Counted from the stretch's first letter, positions 8,486-17,225 are shown. The stretch: DNA of 64,000 nucleotides from JANRLJ01 sp033762735 (GCA_033762735.1 JANRLJ010000007.1:1-64000); one strand, 5' to 3'. Numbers and translations are program-made. Notes: generated from the sequence alone by a model not told the origin.

Positions 8486-9665
8486 CACTCGGAACTTCCT
8501 GCCACACCTGCACATAATGGTCGCGGCGTTCGTATAGCTTGCCTACCGCGTTTTCGGGACGACCCATCGACTTGGGGATGAGGCGCACCCGCAGGCAGTC
8601 AATGCCAGGTCGCCCGACCTTTTCCCAGTCCTGCACATGCTGCTCAACCGTCAGGAAAGAATCCACGCTGGCGAAGCAGTGCGTTTCCCCCAGCGCATAA
8701 TACGGCACGAAAACAGCGCTGCCCGGCGTGAAGAACGCGAAGCCCTGCCCCTCGATGCCAAAGGCGCGCTGCCCATCAGCCACGTAATACAGGGCGAAGA
8801 TGTCCTTCTCCGTCTCACGCAGCATCAGATAGGGCAAAAAGCCGTACCAGTATTCCTCGGAGTCGAGCGCCACACCCAGATGGCAGCGGTCGGCATCATC
8901 CGAGAGCAGCGTGCTCATCGCGGCAGAATCGATCTGGTCGGCGTGATCGGCCAGCAGCACCAGCGCCGTGCTGCCGATGCGCTTGCGAACGTTGGGGCCA
9001 GCCAGCGCACCGCGCAGATAGACAAAGGCGGTCGGCATGTTCTTGGTGCTGAGCAGCGTACCGTCGGGCTGGAACGTGAACGATGTGCTGACCTGCAGGC
9101 CATCCAGCCAGAGCGGGACGACCAGCCGACCATTTGACCGAAGCTGGCGCAGCCACACCGGGGGAACATCCCACAGGCCAACGGTCGCTACGATGCGGTC
9201 ATAGGCAGCGCGGGGGGCATAACCCATCGAACCATCTGTATTGACGACTGTCACGCCGCTGATGCCTGCCCGCAGCAGATTGTGTTCGGCAATTTTGGCC
9301 GCTTCCCTATCAAGCTCCAGCGTAGTTACGACACCATTTTCGCCCACCAGTTGGCGGATGAGCGCGGCGCTGTAGCCTGTTCCGGTGCCGATTTCCAGAA
9401 TATTGCACCCGGCATAGGGTTCAAGCTGGCGCAGGACGTAGGATACCGCGCTGGGCGAGGCCGAGGAACAGATCGTCTCCCCCTGATTGTCGTAGGTCAC
9501 GTCAATCGAGGTGTCGGAGTTTACGATCTCAAGCGGGATATTGGGCAGGAAGACATAACGCGGCACCGAGGCGAACGCGGCTTCGATGCGTTCGTCGGTC
9601 AGTTCGCCGCGCTGGCGCAGCACCTCCACCAGCGGGCGGTTCAATTCAAGATCAGGCATAAGCAT
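8430..9665 (-). CDS. Protein-L-isoaspartate methyltransferase-like protein with C-terminal extension
   Basis: About 411 residues. The first 220 match the PCMT family: VPRYVFLP, TICSSASPSAVSYVL, the SAM-binding motif ILEIGTGTGYSAAL, TLELD and a late LVVPLW. PCMT proteins methylate isoaspartyl residues for repair, but many bacterial homologues methylate other targets. The family is normally 200-230 residues; here 180 more follow, of no recognised family. The ATG at 9665 overlaps the stop of the upstream small gene (ATGCTTATGCCTGA), a strong sign of translational coupling; ATG at 9659 is equally possible. It is in the same transcription unit as the E2, JAB and E1 genes. Confidence 0.85.
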   Translation of the reverse strand: MLMPDLELNRPLVEVLRQRGELTDERIEAAFASVPRYVFLPNIPLEIVNSDTSIDVTYDNQGETICSSASPSAVSYVLRQLEPYAGCNILEIGTGTGYSAALIRQLVGENGVVTTLELDREAAKIAEHNLLRAGISGVTVVNTDGSMGYAPRAAYDRIVATVGLWDVPPVWLRQLRSNGRLVVPLWLDGLQVSTSFTFQPDGTLLSTKNMPTAFVYLRGALAGPNVRKRIGSTALVLLADHADQIDSAAMSTLLSDDADRCHLGVALDSEEYWYGFLPYLMLRETEKDIFALYYVADGQRAFGIEGQGFAFFTPGSAVFVPYYALGETHCFASVDSFLTVEQHVQDWEKVGRPGIDCLRVRLIPKSMGRPENAVGKLYERRDHYVQVWQEVPSDDDQQADAKQRAEENLAG

Positions 9666-9981
9666 ACCAGGCTCTACGTTTACGGAGCGAGACGCCTGCA
9701 TCGGCGTCGCTGGTGCGGCGGCTGGTGCGAACGCGACCTCGCGCGTCAATATGCACCTGCCCCGCTTTCTGCAAACGTGCAAATTCTTCCGGTGTGATCA
9801 CAGGTGCGGGTTCCCCGCCGAGCCGCTCCAGCCGTTCGTTCATCTGCGGGTCGCTGGGGTTGGTCGTTGGTGTCACGAGCGGCTGCCCACCATTGGCGTC
9901 AGCGGCATCATCGGTGGTGGGAGTCGTGTTTGCACCTGTGTTGATATTTTCTGGCTGTGACATATCGTTTCGTTCATCCAT
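9652..9981 (-). CDS. Small Thr/Pro/Asp-rich protein in the E2-JAB-E1 operon
   Basis: About 109 residues. The N-terminal half is disordered (Asn, Thr, Pro, Asp rich); the second half has PVITPEEFARLQKAGQ and VHIDARGRVRTSRR. It ends RAWYAYA, with no Gly-Gly, so it is not an obvious ubiquitin-like modifier. The stop overlaps the PCMT-like start. In-frame ATGs at 9993, 9981 and 9963 are possible. No known family. Confidence 0.55.
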   Translation of the reverse strand: MDERNDMSQPENINTGANTTPTTDDAADANGGQPLVTPTTNPSDPQMNERLERLGGEPAPVITPEEFARLQKAGQVHIDARGRVRTSRRTSDADAGVSLRKRRAWYAYA

Positions 9982-10168
9982 TGCTATATTCATCCTAGCA
10001 CAACTTGCGTGAAACCAGTTCAATGGGTTGTTTAACAGGCTGTTAGCGTTTGGCCTTTTTACCGCCGTTGAACCAATCTGTCAGGAGAGCCTCGGCGCAG
10101 ACAGAATCTCATCAGCCGGGGCGGGTTTCGATCACAGCTTCGGCCTGACTCTGATTGCGAAAGTGTTT

Positions 10169-11086
10169 TCATGTATCCTGACGCGCTGAGGGGGATGATT
10201 CATCCTCAACGGTAAGCGCGTTATCGCTCATCAACTGATCGAGCGAGAGTTCCTCACCCTGCACCGCTTCGCCCGCCCGCACCTGATCGCCACAGACCAG
10301 ACACGCCGGGTCACGCCCCACCGTAAACCACAGCGCCGAGTGGGGCGGGGTGATCTCACCTTCGATAATTTCCAGCGGCGCATTTGCCAGAATCAGCGTG
10401 TTGCCGGGGAGCGGTTCATACAGGTTCGCCTCTTGCAGCAGGAACTTCAGGGCAAAGTCGGCCTGTGCAGCCGCCACACGCACCACATGCAGCCACAGCG
10501 CGGGTTCAGCTTCGAGTGTACCTTCCGGGCCAATCATGCCGTAATCGAGTTCGCCCGCCGTGTTGGTGATTGTCAGCCCTTCGCGCAGTTCCGCTGCCCA
10601 GCAGGCATAGCAGGGGCCATTGTAGGGGTGAATAGCCACCACGTCACCGCCTTCGCCGCGCTCATACACACCGGCATAGATTGCCACGAGGTCGCGTTCG
10701 AGACAGGCCTGATTGATGATGTACTTGGCCTGTTCACCATCCACACCTACGATCAGCACATCCAGCGAGTCGAGCACGTCAAGGTGCGCTTCAATGCGCC
10801 CTGTGCGAGCTTCGACATAAGCGTTGGGGTTGCGCTGCAAAATGAGATCAGCGACGGCTTCGGCTTTGGCGCGGCCTACCTCGCGCTTATCCGCGACATG
10901 GCGCACGATGTTGGCTTCTTCCAGCACATCCTCGTCGATCAGCACGAAATTGCCGACACCGCTCATCGCCAGGCTGACGGCCACAAAACCGCCGCCGGAG
11001 CCTAACCCCACCACGCCGACTCGCTTGCCCGCGAGACGCTGTAAATTTTCTTTCCCGATGAGTCGTTCTACCCGATCCCAGGTCAT
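10169..11086 (-). CDS. ThiF/E1-like ubiquitin-activating adenylyltransferase
   Basis: 305 residues. A Rossmann fold begins GKRVGVVGLGSGGGFVAVSL (20-39), with the nucleotide-binding loop at 27-33. It is followed by DEDVLEEANIVRH (51-63), the Asp/Asn/Arg set of E1, MoeB and ThiF enzymes, and by Lys74. Two Cys pairs, CYAC (159-162) and CLVC (262-265), look like the structural zinc site. E1-like enzymes adenylate the C-terminus of a ubiquitin-like protein and may pass it to a Cys. It lies 23 bp after the JAB gene and 189 bp before the small gene, in one direction. MoeB or ThiF sulfur-carrier roles are possible in general, but the E2 and JAB neighbours make ubiquitin-like conjugation far more likely. 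Confidence 0.9.
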   Translation of the reverse strand: MTWDRVERLIGKENLQRLAGKRVGVVGLGSGGGFVAVSLAMSGVGNFVLIDEDVLEEANIVRHVADKREVGRAKAEAVADLILQRNPNAYVEARTGRIEAHLDVLDSLDVLIVGVDGEQAKYIINQACLERDLVAIYAGVYERGEGGDVVAIHPYNGPCYACWAAELREGLTITNTAGELDYGMIGPEGTLEAEPALWLHVVRVAAAQADFALKFLLQEANLYEPLPGNTLILANAPLEIIEGEITPPHSALWFTVGRDPACLVCGDQVRAGEAVQGEELSLDQLMSDNALTVEDESSPSARQDT

Positions 11087-11109
11087 CGTCCACTGTCTGC
11101 CTTCCGTTT

Positions 11110-12279
11110 TCAGCTTTCCACCGCGCTGCTGGCCGGAGGTTCTACTGTGCCGCTATCGACTGCGTCACCTGCCGCCGCGACTGTCACATTTTCCGGCTGC
11201 GTTTCCGTCGCTGTGGGCTGTGCGGCCACCGCCGGGCGCAGACCGAGCGCGTTCTCAACCGCGTGAATATAATCCACCAGATTCATCTCCGGCAGCCATT
11301 GGAACCCCGGCGGGTCTTCAACCTTTTCCGCCTCATCCCACCACTGCTCGAACAGGTCATAAATATCCTGCCCGTCGCCTATGTTCTGCGGTGGGGCGAG
11401 GTACATCTGGGGACGTGCATCAGGGTAGTTCCAGGGTGTGACCAGCAGATAGACCTTGCTGCTGCCCATGCGCATGGCTGTGATGACGACTTCGAGCGGA
11501 ATTTTTTCATCGGTATCCCAGATCAGCACCGAATAGGCCAGCCTGTCCTGCTGCAACCGGGCGAATTCCATCTCCACCCGTGCTGTCCCGCGAATGTGCC
11601 AGGGATAATCCGGCAGGGCGGGAAGCTGATCGTCGGGGTAGAGCACCGGATGAATCGGCTGGAACATGCCCACTTCGCGATGGATGTACCAGAAATCCAC
11701 CCGCAGCGATGTGCCGTCGTTCTGCGGCACGGTCAGAAAATTGGTCTGCGTACCGGTCTGTGTGGTGGAGGGATGTCCTATCGTAACGATGGGCGCCAGC
11801 AGAAAGTCAAAGTCATTCTCCGAATCGTCAATCTGGTCAAGCGCCGACATCAGATCGCCGCCGCTGGGGGCGATCATATAACCGGGCTGCTTGTGCCAGT
11901 CGCCCAGATGGCGCAGCGGCACATCCCATTTGCTGACGCTGGCTGCTCCGTCGGCTTTCTGCTGTTCGCGCTGGGCGTCCCAGTTATAGATCAGCCATGT
12001 GAAAATTTCGTAGTGCGCCTCGTCGCCATGTTCGAAGCTGTAGCGTTCGCGCACGGTATGCGTTTCGGGCTGTCCGGCCTCCGGCGCGATGGTATCCAGC
12101 ACATAAATCGTCGGTACACCGTTGGTGTGTGTGCCGGGCACGATCAGCCCGACCAGCGCCTCGCCGGTTTCGTCTTCAAGGTAACGGCGGGCAGCAGCGG
12201 TCATTTTGTCGATGACGCGCTGTGCCACGACCAGATTCGGGACGGCATGTGATTTCATCGGCAGCAATCGTCTCCACAT
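11110..12279 (-). CDS. JAB/JAMM-like protein with C-terminal E2-like region
   Basis: 389 residues. The N-terminal half (about 10-175) looks like an MPN/JAB fold: GEALVG with Glu40, and HLGDWHKQPG...PSGGD at 124-142. This fits the JAMM layout H-x-H-P-x6-S-x2-D, with His129, Ser139 and Asp142, but residue 131 is Gln instead of the second zinc-binding His. JAMM enzymes remove or mature ubiquitin-like tags. The second half has a segment (VVITAMRMGSSKVYLLV, then TPWNYPDARPQMYL) that resembles an E2/RWD core lacking the active Cys; this is inference. A Thr/Pro/Ala tail closes the protein. GGAG precedes ATG 12279; it starts 15 bp after the E2-like stop. Confidence 0.8.
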   Translation of the reverse strand: MWRRLLPMKSHAVPNLVVAQRVIDKMTAAARRYLEDETGEALVGLIVPGTHTNGVPTIYVLDTIAPEAGQPETHTVRERYSFEHGDEAHYEIFTWLIYNWDAQREQQKADGAASVSKWDVPLRHLGDWHKQPGYMIAPSGGDLMSALDQIDDSENDFDFLLAPIVTIGHPSTTQTGTQTNFLTVPQNDGTSLRVDFWYIHREVGMFQPIHPVLYPDDQLPALPDYPWHIRGTARVEMEFARLQQDRLAYSVLIWDTDEKIPLEVVITAMRMGSSKVYLLVTPWNYPDARPQMYLAPPQNIGDGQDIYDLFEQWWDEAEKVEDPPGFQWLPEMNLVDYIHAVENALGLRPAVAAQPTATETQPENVTVAAAGDAVDSGTVEPPASSAVES

Positions 12280-12294
12280 AAGAAGGCTCCGCCT

Positions 12295-12843
12295 TTAGCG
12301 ACGAGGGGGAAGGGGGGTGTTGGGATTCACCCGTTCTTCGATCCCCGGCCAATCCCCGGTTGCCCGCCAGGTGTAGTAGGCATACAACCACTGCACCGCC
12401 CACGCTGCGACGGTGACGGCAGTCGAACGCGCCGGGTTCCAGCCGTACTGTTCGCCATCCTTCGGATTAAACAGGCATAACTGCCCGTCTTCGTACTGGT
12501 GTTTTTCGCTGTAAAGGCGCGGCTTGAGCACGTAGGCCTCTGCCGGTCGATGCGGGTAGTCCTTCGGGTACAGGATTTTAACGGTGTGAAACGGCTCCCG
12601 CAGGTCAGCCAGATTAACCTCCACATCCCCTTCCCAGTAAAGCAGGCCGATCTGGGGCACCACCAGTTTAAACGTGTTGCCGAAGGTAGCGCGCATCGCT
12701 TCCACTTCCAGGCGCAACCGGGGTGATACGTTGTTGCGTGTTCCCCACCAGGCTGCTGTCATAAGCGTTCCATCCTCGTTTATCCAGCGTTTGTAGCGAT
12801 ATGGGTTATTGTAACACAATGCGCTCGTTCTTCGGTCAGTCAT
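12295..12843 (-). CDS. Bacterial E2-like ubiquitin-conjugating protein
   Basis: 182 residues with the pattern of prokaryotic E2/UBC folds: an N-terminal helix (VSPRLRLEVEAM), beta strands, VKILYPKDYPHRPAEAYVL (88-106), then KHQYEDGQLCLF (114-125) and a Trp-rich helical end (WAVQWLYAYYTW, TGDWPG). Cys123 in GQLCLF is the likely catalytic cysteine that carries the modifier as a thioester. ATG 12843 is chosen because AGAAGAG precedes it; the frame is open to 12930. It is the first gene of the minus-strand operon with JAB and E1 genes, the same set of activities as known bacterial ubiquitin-like systems. Confidence 0.87.
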   Translation of the reverse strand: MTDRRTSALCYNNPYRYKRWINEDGTLMTAAWWGTRNNVSPRLRLEVEAMRATFGNTFKLVVPQIGLLYWEGDVEVNLADLREPFHTVKILYPKDYPHRPAEAYVLKPRLYSEKHQYEDGQLCLFNPKDGEQYGWNPARSTAVTVAAWAVQWLYAYYTWRATGDWPGIEERVNPNTPLPPRR

Positions 12844-13080
12844 TCGCCGCACTCTTCTTTCATGGTAAGCAGAAAGTACGGAGACGACTTTGGCAAAATC
12901 GCTCAAAGAAAGCGGCCTTTGCTGTTGCAAATTCCATTTTCATCGTCTAAAATACCGCCCGTTGCTTATATCGTTAACATCAGGTCGAAAAACCACCAGC
13001 ACCGAAGCTTTGCTTTACGCTTTCTTAAGTGTAGGGGCGGTGAGTGGGGGAGGCGCGATAAAAATTCGCAACTTCTTCAT

Positions 13081-13108
13081 TTGCAGATCTCGTGTTTGTC
13101 GATATAAT
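13081..13108 (+). promoter_or_regulatory. Candidate sigma-70 promoter
   Basis: TTGCAG at 13081-13086 and TATAAT at 13103-13108 are 16 bp apart and lie about 58 bp before the ATG of the codon-biased exported protein. The match to the -10 consensus is exact. Confidence 0.5.
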
Positions 13109-13165
13109 CGTGCATGGGGTTTAGACCCGTCCATATTTCAAACTCAAGAAAGGGAAGTTGGCAAC

Positions 13166-13960
13166 ATGAAGATTACTCGCAAATTGGCTCTCCTCATCAT
13201 CACGGTGGGCATCCTGAGCATCCTCTCCGTTGCGATGGTTGCTCCGGTGGCTGCCCAGCCGACCGGTGCCTGCGTCGACATTGGTCGTCTGACCAGCGGC
13301 GCGATCCTGGTTGATGTTCCCACCGAACAGCAGCTGGGTGGCATCCCGACCAACGCTGTCCAGTGCCGCGTTCTGGCTCGTAACGGTGAATTCGCCCGCG
13401 ACACCGCCGCTGGTGGTTCCGTCGGCACCCCGCGCGAAGGCCAGACCCTGAACCGCGCTTCTGACAACGCTCTGGACTACGGCCAGACCCTGGCTTCCAT
13501 CGATGTGTGGATTGCTGGTGATGTTGCCGGCGACTTCTTCGGCTGGTTCGGCACCCGCGACACCATCAACCCGGTTCGCGTTTGCTTCCGCGCCACCGAT
13601 GCCGACATCGAACTGGCCCGCAACCCTGGCGAAGGCGAAATCGGCGCTGAAGGTCGTTTCCTGATCTTTAACGACGCCCGCTACTTCAACGCCAACGCCG
13701 CTGCCAGCCGCAGCAGCAACTTCCCGAACTCTGATCCTGCGGAATTCGCCGCTGTGCGTTCCCGCACGACCCAGCAGCTCAATGTGGTTCCGGAAGGTCT
13801 GGAACTGGGTTACATCTGCGGTGACCTGTCTGTTCCCGGCCAGGTGTCGGTCGTGAATCGTCTGCCCGTCCGTCCGGAAGGCAGCCCTGTTCACCCGAAC
13901 GCCGAACTGCCCAGCCCCGACCGCTGCCCCTTCCCGGGTGCGCGCAGCTGCCGCAACTAA
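13166..13960 (+). CDS. Abundant exported protein of unknown function
   Basis: 264 residues with a classical signal peptide: KITRK, then a hydrophobic run to about residue 27, and a VAA-Q cleavage site. The mature part has several Cys (about 6) and no recognised domain. Codon use is much more biased than in neighbours: AAC, GAC, TTC, CTG, CGC and GGT/GGC dominate, which usually marks very high expression. Good ribosome site (AAAGGGAAG, 13149-13157), a TATAAT-type promoter and a strong terminator frame the gene. Together these suggest a major secreted or cell-surface protein. Divergent from the E2-JAB-E1 operon. Confidence 0.8.
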   Translation: MKITRKLALLIITVGILSILSVAMVAPVAAQPTGACVDIGRLTSGAILVDVPTEQQLGGIPTNAVQCRVLARNGEFARDTAAGGSVGTPREGQTLNRASDNALDYGQTLASIDVWIAGDVAGDFFGWFGTRDTINPVRVCFRATDADIELARNPGEGEIGAEGRFLIFNDARYFNANAAASRSSNFPNSDPAEFAAVRSRTTQQLNVVPEGLELGYICGDLSVPGQVSVVNRLPVRPEGSPVHPNAELPSPDRCPFPGARSCRN

Positions 13961-13984
13961 TCTTTCAACAACAGAAATAAAGCA

Positions 13985-14018
13985 AGAGGCGACCACATGG
14001 TCGCCTCTTTCGTTTTCT
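13985..14018 (+). terminator. Rho-independent terminator
   Basis: GAGGCGACC-ACAT-GGTCGCCTC with a following TTTCGTTTTCT, 25 bp after the exported-protein stop. A 9-bp perfect stem. The rest of 14019-14274 shows no gene. Confidence 0.9.
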
Positions 14019-14274
14019 ATCGGTCAGGAAAACAGAATTTAACCGCCGCTAAACCTGCACTGGCCTCCACGACAACCCCGTTTGTACAACCTGCAATTTG
14101 AGAAATTTACCACAAGTGTAGATATTTGAGCGCCGTGCTGCTAAAACAGAATAAAGTGGAGGCCTGCTGTAAAAATCAGGCGTTTGGTGCGCACTACGCT
14201 AGCAGTACCTTCATTAAAAACTTAACCATATCGGGATACGACAACGAATCCCATAATTGAGGCAAGGAGTCACC

Positions 14275-15300
14275 ATGCGTCATCGTCATATTGTTGTTTT
14301 TGCCGCTCTGATTGCCCTGTTCCTGCTGCCTTCGCTGTCTCTGATGGCACAGGAAGGCACGGAGCAGCTGACGGTTTATTCTGGCCGCAACGAAGAATTG
14401 ATTGGGCCGATTTTACAGCGCTTTACCGAAGCAACCGACGTGCAGGTCAACGTCGTTTATGGGGATACCGCCGCTGTCGCTAACCAGATTCTTGAAGAAG
14501 GGCAGAACAGCCCGGCGGATGTCTATATCGCCCAGGACGCCGGGTCGCTCGGTGCCCTGGCTGGTGCGGGGCTGCTGGCACCGCTGCCTTCGGATGTGAC
14601 CGAACGAGTGGAAAACACCGCCTTCGTTTCCCCAGAAAATCTCTGGGTGGGGCTGAGCGGTCGTGCTCGCGTGCTGGTCTATAACCCCGTCCGTGTCGAA
14701 GAACTCGGCCTGGAACTGCCCGCCTCCATTCTCGACCTGACGGGCGAACAGTATCGCGGGCTGGTGGGCTGGGCACCGACCAATGCCTCCTTCCAGTCCC
14801 AGGTGACGGCGCTGCGGGTGCTGCTGGGTGAGGATGCTGCGCAGGAATGGCTGACGGGGATGGTCGCCAATGAAACAGTGCCTTACGAAGGCAATACTCA
14901 GCTCAACGAGGCCGTGATTAACGGTGAGGTTGTCTTCGGCCTGACCAATCACTACTATATGTTCCGCTTCCTGGCAGAAAACCCGGATGCGACTATCGCA
15001 CAGCATTTCTTCCCGGCGGGTGATCCCGGTTCGCTCATCAATGTAGCGGGCGCGGGTGTGCTGGCGACCTCTGATCAGAAAGGGCTGGCACAGCGCCTTA
15101 TCCTGTATCTGCTCGGCACGGAAGCCCAGACCTATTTTGCCCAGGAAACCAACGAATATCCACTGGTGGCGGGCGTCGAGAGTAATTCGCTGCTTACGCC
15201 GCTGAGCGAAATCGAAGCGCCGCAGATTGATCTCTCCAACCTGAGCGATTTGCAAACGACGCTGGAAATGATCGAAGAAAGCGGTGCGCTGGACGGTTAA
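14275..15300 (+). CDS. Iron ABC transporter substrate-binding protein
   Basis: 341 residues. Signal peptide to about residue 24 (LPSLSLMAQ), then an FbpA/FutA-like periplasmic-binding fold: LTVYSGRNEELIGPILQRF, SPADVYIAQDAGSLGAL, WVGLSGRARVLVYN and a late LTNHYYMFR. The YYM tyrosines near the hinge resemble the iron-binding Tyr pair of ferric-ion-binding proteins. AAGGAG (14264-14269) precedes the ATG. It is the first gene of a transporter operon with a permease and an ATPase; in a monoderm cell it would be anchored outside the membrane. Ferric iron is the likely substrate, though other anions or polyamines cannot be excluded. Confidence 0.9.
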   Translation: MRHRHIVVFAALIALFLLPSLSLMAQEGTEQLTVYSGRNEELIGPILQRFTEATDVQVNVVYGDTAAVANQILEEGQNSPADVYIAQDAGSLGALAGAGLLAPLPSDVTERVENTAFVSPENLWVGLSGRARVLVYNPVRVEELGLELPASILDLTGEQYRGLVGWAPTNASFQSQVTALRVLLGEDAAQEWLTGMVANETVPYEGNTQLNEAVINGEVVFGLTNHYYMFRFLAENPDATIAQHFFPAGDPGSLINVAGAGVLATSDQKGLAQRLILYLLGTEAQTYFAQETNEYPLVAGVESNSLLTPLSEIEAPQIDLSNLSDLQTTLEMIEESGALDG

Positions 15301-15330
15301 GCGCCTGTACCTTTACGTTCCGGTCCTCAC

Positions 15331-15362
15331 GCTGAAGTCCCTCTCTTAAGAGGGATTTCAGC
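15331..15362 (+). terminator. Intercistronic stem-loop
   Basis: GCTGAAGTCCCTCT and AGAGGGATTTCAGC pair around CTTA, 30 bp after the binding-protein gene, with no U-tract. Such hairpins commonly lower downstream expression or protect the upstream message, giving more binding protein than permease. Confidence 0.6.
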
Positions 15363-15545
15363 GCGCAGTTTCTAAACTATAGTGCCCTGCGCTGAGGGAA
15401 GTAGGCACAAACTTTGTGTCATGACTTTTTTGTGACGAGTAGCACGAAAGACCGGAAGAATGTCAACTTTCAACCCACCGTGCGTTTCTGTAAGCTGGCA
15501 CCGAGTCATGGTTGAACAACCGTGTATCTGGATAAAGGATTTTTG

Positions 15546-17210
15546 ATGCAGCTTTCTCGCCTTGTTCCCTATTCTGCCCCGCGCTTGTTCCCCGGCTGGC
15601 GGGATGGCACTGGCAGCCTGACCATACCGCGTTGGCTGCGCCAGCCCCGGCATTTCCCGCTTCTGACCTTTATCAGTACGCTGATCGTGCTGGCGCTGCT
15701 GGTGCCGGTGGCTTATCTGGGGCTGCGGGTGGTGGAAGGCGGTCGGGACAGTGTGGAATATCTGCTCAGGGCGCGCACGCTGGGCATTATCGCCAACAGC
15801 CTGCTGCTGGTCGTGAGCGTTACACTGAGCGCGGCAGCAGTGGGGACGGCCTTTGCCTGGCTGACAGCCCGAACCGATTTACCGTTCCGGCGGGTATGGC
15901 TGGTGCTGGGGCTGCTGCCAATGGTCATCCCGTCCTACCTGGGTGCGGCGGCGCTGCTGGCGGCTTTTGGCCCGCGCGGGCTGCTGCGCGATGTGCTGGC
16001 ACCGTTTGGTGTTGATGCGCTGCCGTCGATCTACGGCTTCTTCGGCGCGTGGCTGGCGATTACGCTGTTCACCTATCCTTATGTGGCGCTGCCGGTTCGG
16101 GCTGCACTTCTGAATGCTGACCCTGCCCTGGAAGAAGCGGCGCGAGGCCTGGGCCTTAATCGCTGGCGCGTTTTCCGGCAGGTGACACTCCCGCAGATTC
16201 GCCCGGCACTAGCAGCCGGGATGCTGCTCACTGCACTGTATACGCTGAGTGAGTTCGGCGCGGTGTCGATGATGCGCTTTAACACCTTCACCCGCGCCAT
16301 TGACCTCAGCTACCGTGCATCGTTCAATCGTGAACAGGCAGCGGTGCTGGCCTTTGCGCTCATCGCTCTCACACTGCCGTTGCTCGCCCTCGAACGACGG
16401 ATGACCGCGCAGACACGCAATTACCGCGTCGGCACTGGTGTTCGTCGTCTGTGTGTGCCGATTGCACTTGGTCACTGGCGCAGCGCGGCGCTGGCCTTCT
16501 GTGGTGGATTGATCGGCCTGGGTGTGATTGTCCCGGTAGGGGTGATGTTCATGTGGCTGGTGACACGCGCCCCGGTCGAGACGATGCCCGTGCATTTCGG
16601 TTCGCTGGTGGGCAGCACGGTTGGCGTCAGCCTGACGGCGGCGGTGGTGATGGCAGTCTTAGCGCTCCCGCTTGGGCTGATCGGCACACGTAAACCCACC
16701 CGGTTTGGCCGTCTGCTGGTTGGCACGTCCTATCTCGGAAATGCCCTGCCGGGAATTGTAATCGGATTGGCGCTGGTCTACTTCGCCGCCAATCATCTGC
16801 CCGCGTTTTACCAGACCTTCCCGCTGCTGATTATGGGCTACACACTGCGTTTCCTGCCTTTGAGCGTTGGCGCAACGCAGAGCGCACTTACACAGATCAA
16901 CCCCTGTCTGGAAGAAGCTGCGCGGGGATTGGGCTGCCGCCCCTGGCAGGTCGCCGTGCGCATCACCGCGCCGCTGGCACGCGCAGGTCTGCTGGCAGGG
17001 ATGGCGCTGGTCTTCCTGAACGTGATGAAGGAACTGCCGACCACACTGATGCTCTCCCCGATTGGCTTCCGTACCCTGGCGACCCGCATCTGGACAGGAT
17101 ACAGTGATGGCCTGTATGCGCTGCTGGCGAAGCCGGGGCTGCTGCTGATGGGCGTGTCGGTGCTGGCGCTGGTCATCATCCTGTGGCGCGACCAGCAGAC
17201 CACCCGCTGA
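15546..17210 (+). CDS. Iron ABC transporter permease (fused double permease)
   Basis: 554 residues with about 12 membrane segments in two homologous halves. Each half carries the EAA loop that contacts the ATPase: EEAARGLGLNRWRVF at about 200 and EEAARGLGCRPWQVA at about 458. This is the FbpB/ThiP type of fused permease. ATG 15546 has AAAGGA at 15534-15539; an upstream GTG at 15522 lacks such a site. Between the binding protein and the ATPase gene (15 bp gap to the latter), so one transporter. Confidence 0.92.
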   Translation: MQLSRLVPYSAPRLFPGWRDGTGSLTIPRWLRQPRHFPLLTFISTLIVLALLVPVAYLGLRVVEGGRDSVEYLLRARTLGIIANSLLLVVSVTLSAAAVGTAFAWLTARTDLPFRRVWLVLGLLPMVIPSYLGAAALLAAFGPRGLLRDVLAPFGVDALPSIYGFFGAWLAITLFTYPYVALPVRAALLNADPALEEAARGLGLNRWRVFRQVTLPQIRPALAAGMLLTALYTLSEFGAVSMMRFNTFTRAIDLSYRASFNREQAAVLAFALIALTLPLLALERRMTAQTRNYRVGTGVRRLCVPIALGHWRSAALAFCGGLIGLGVIVPVGVMFMWLVTRAPVETMPVHFGSLVGSTVGVSLTAAVVMAVLALPLGLIGTRKPTRFGRLLVGTSYLGNALPGIVIGLALVYFAANHLPAFYQTFPLLIMGYTLRFLPLSVGATQSALTQINPCLEEAARGLGCRPWQVAVRITAPLARAGLLAGMALVFLNVMKELPTTLMLSPIGFRTLATRIWTGYSDGLYALLAKPGLLLMGVSVLALVIILWRDQQTTR

Positions 17211-17225
17211 TTCTCTCGACGCGCG

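Noticed and set aside
9652..9981. Ubiquitin-like modifier
   Set aside because: Tested because it sits in the E2-JAB-E1 unit. It ends in YAYA with no Gly-Gly and no beta-grasp pattern.
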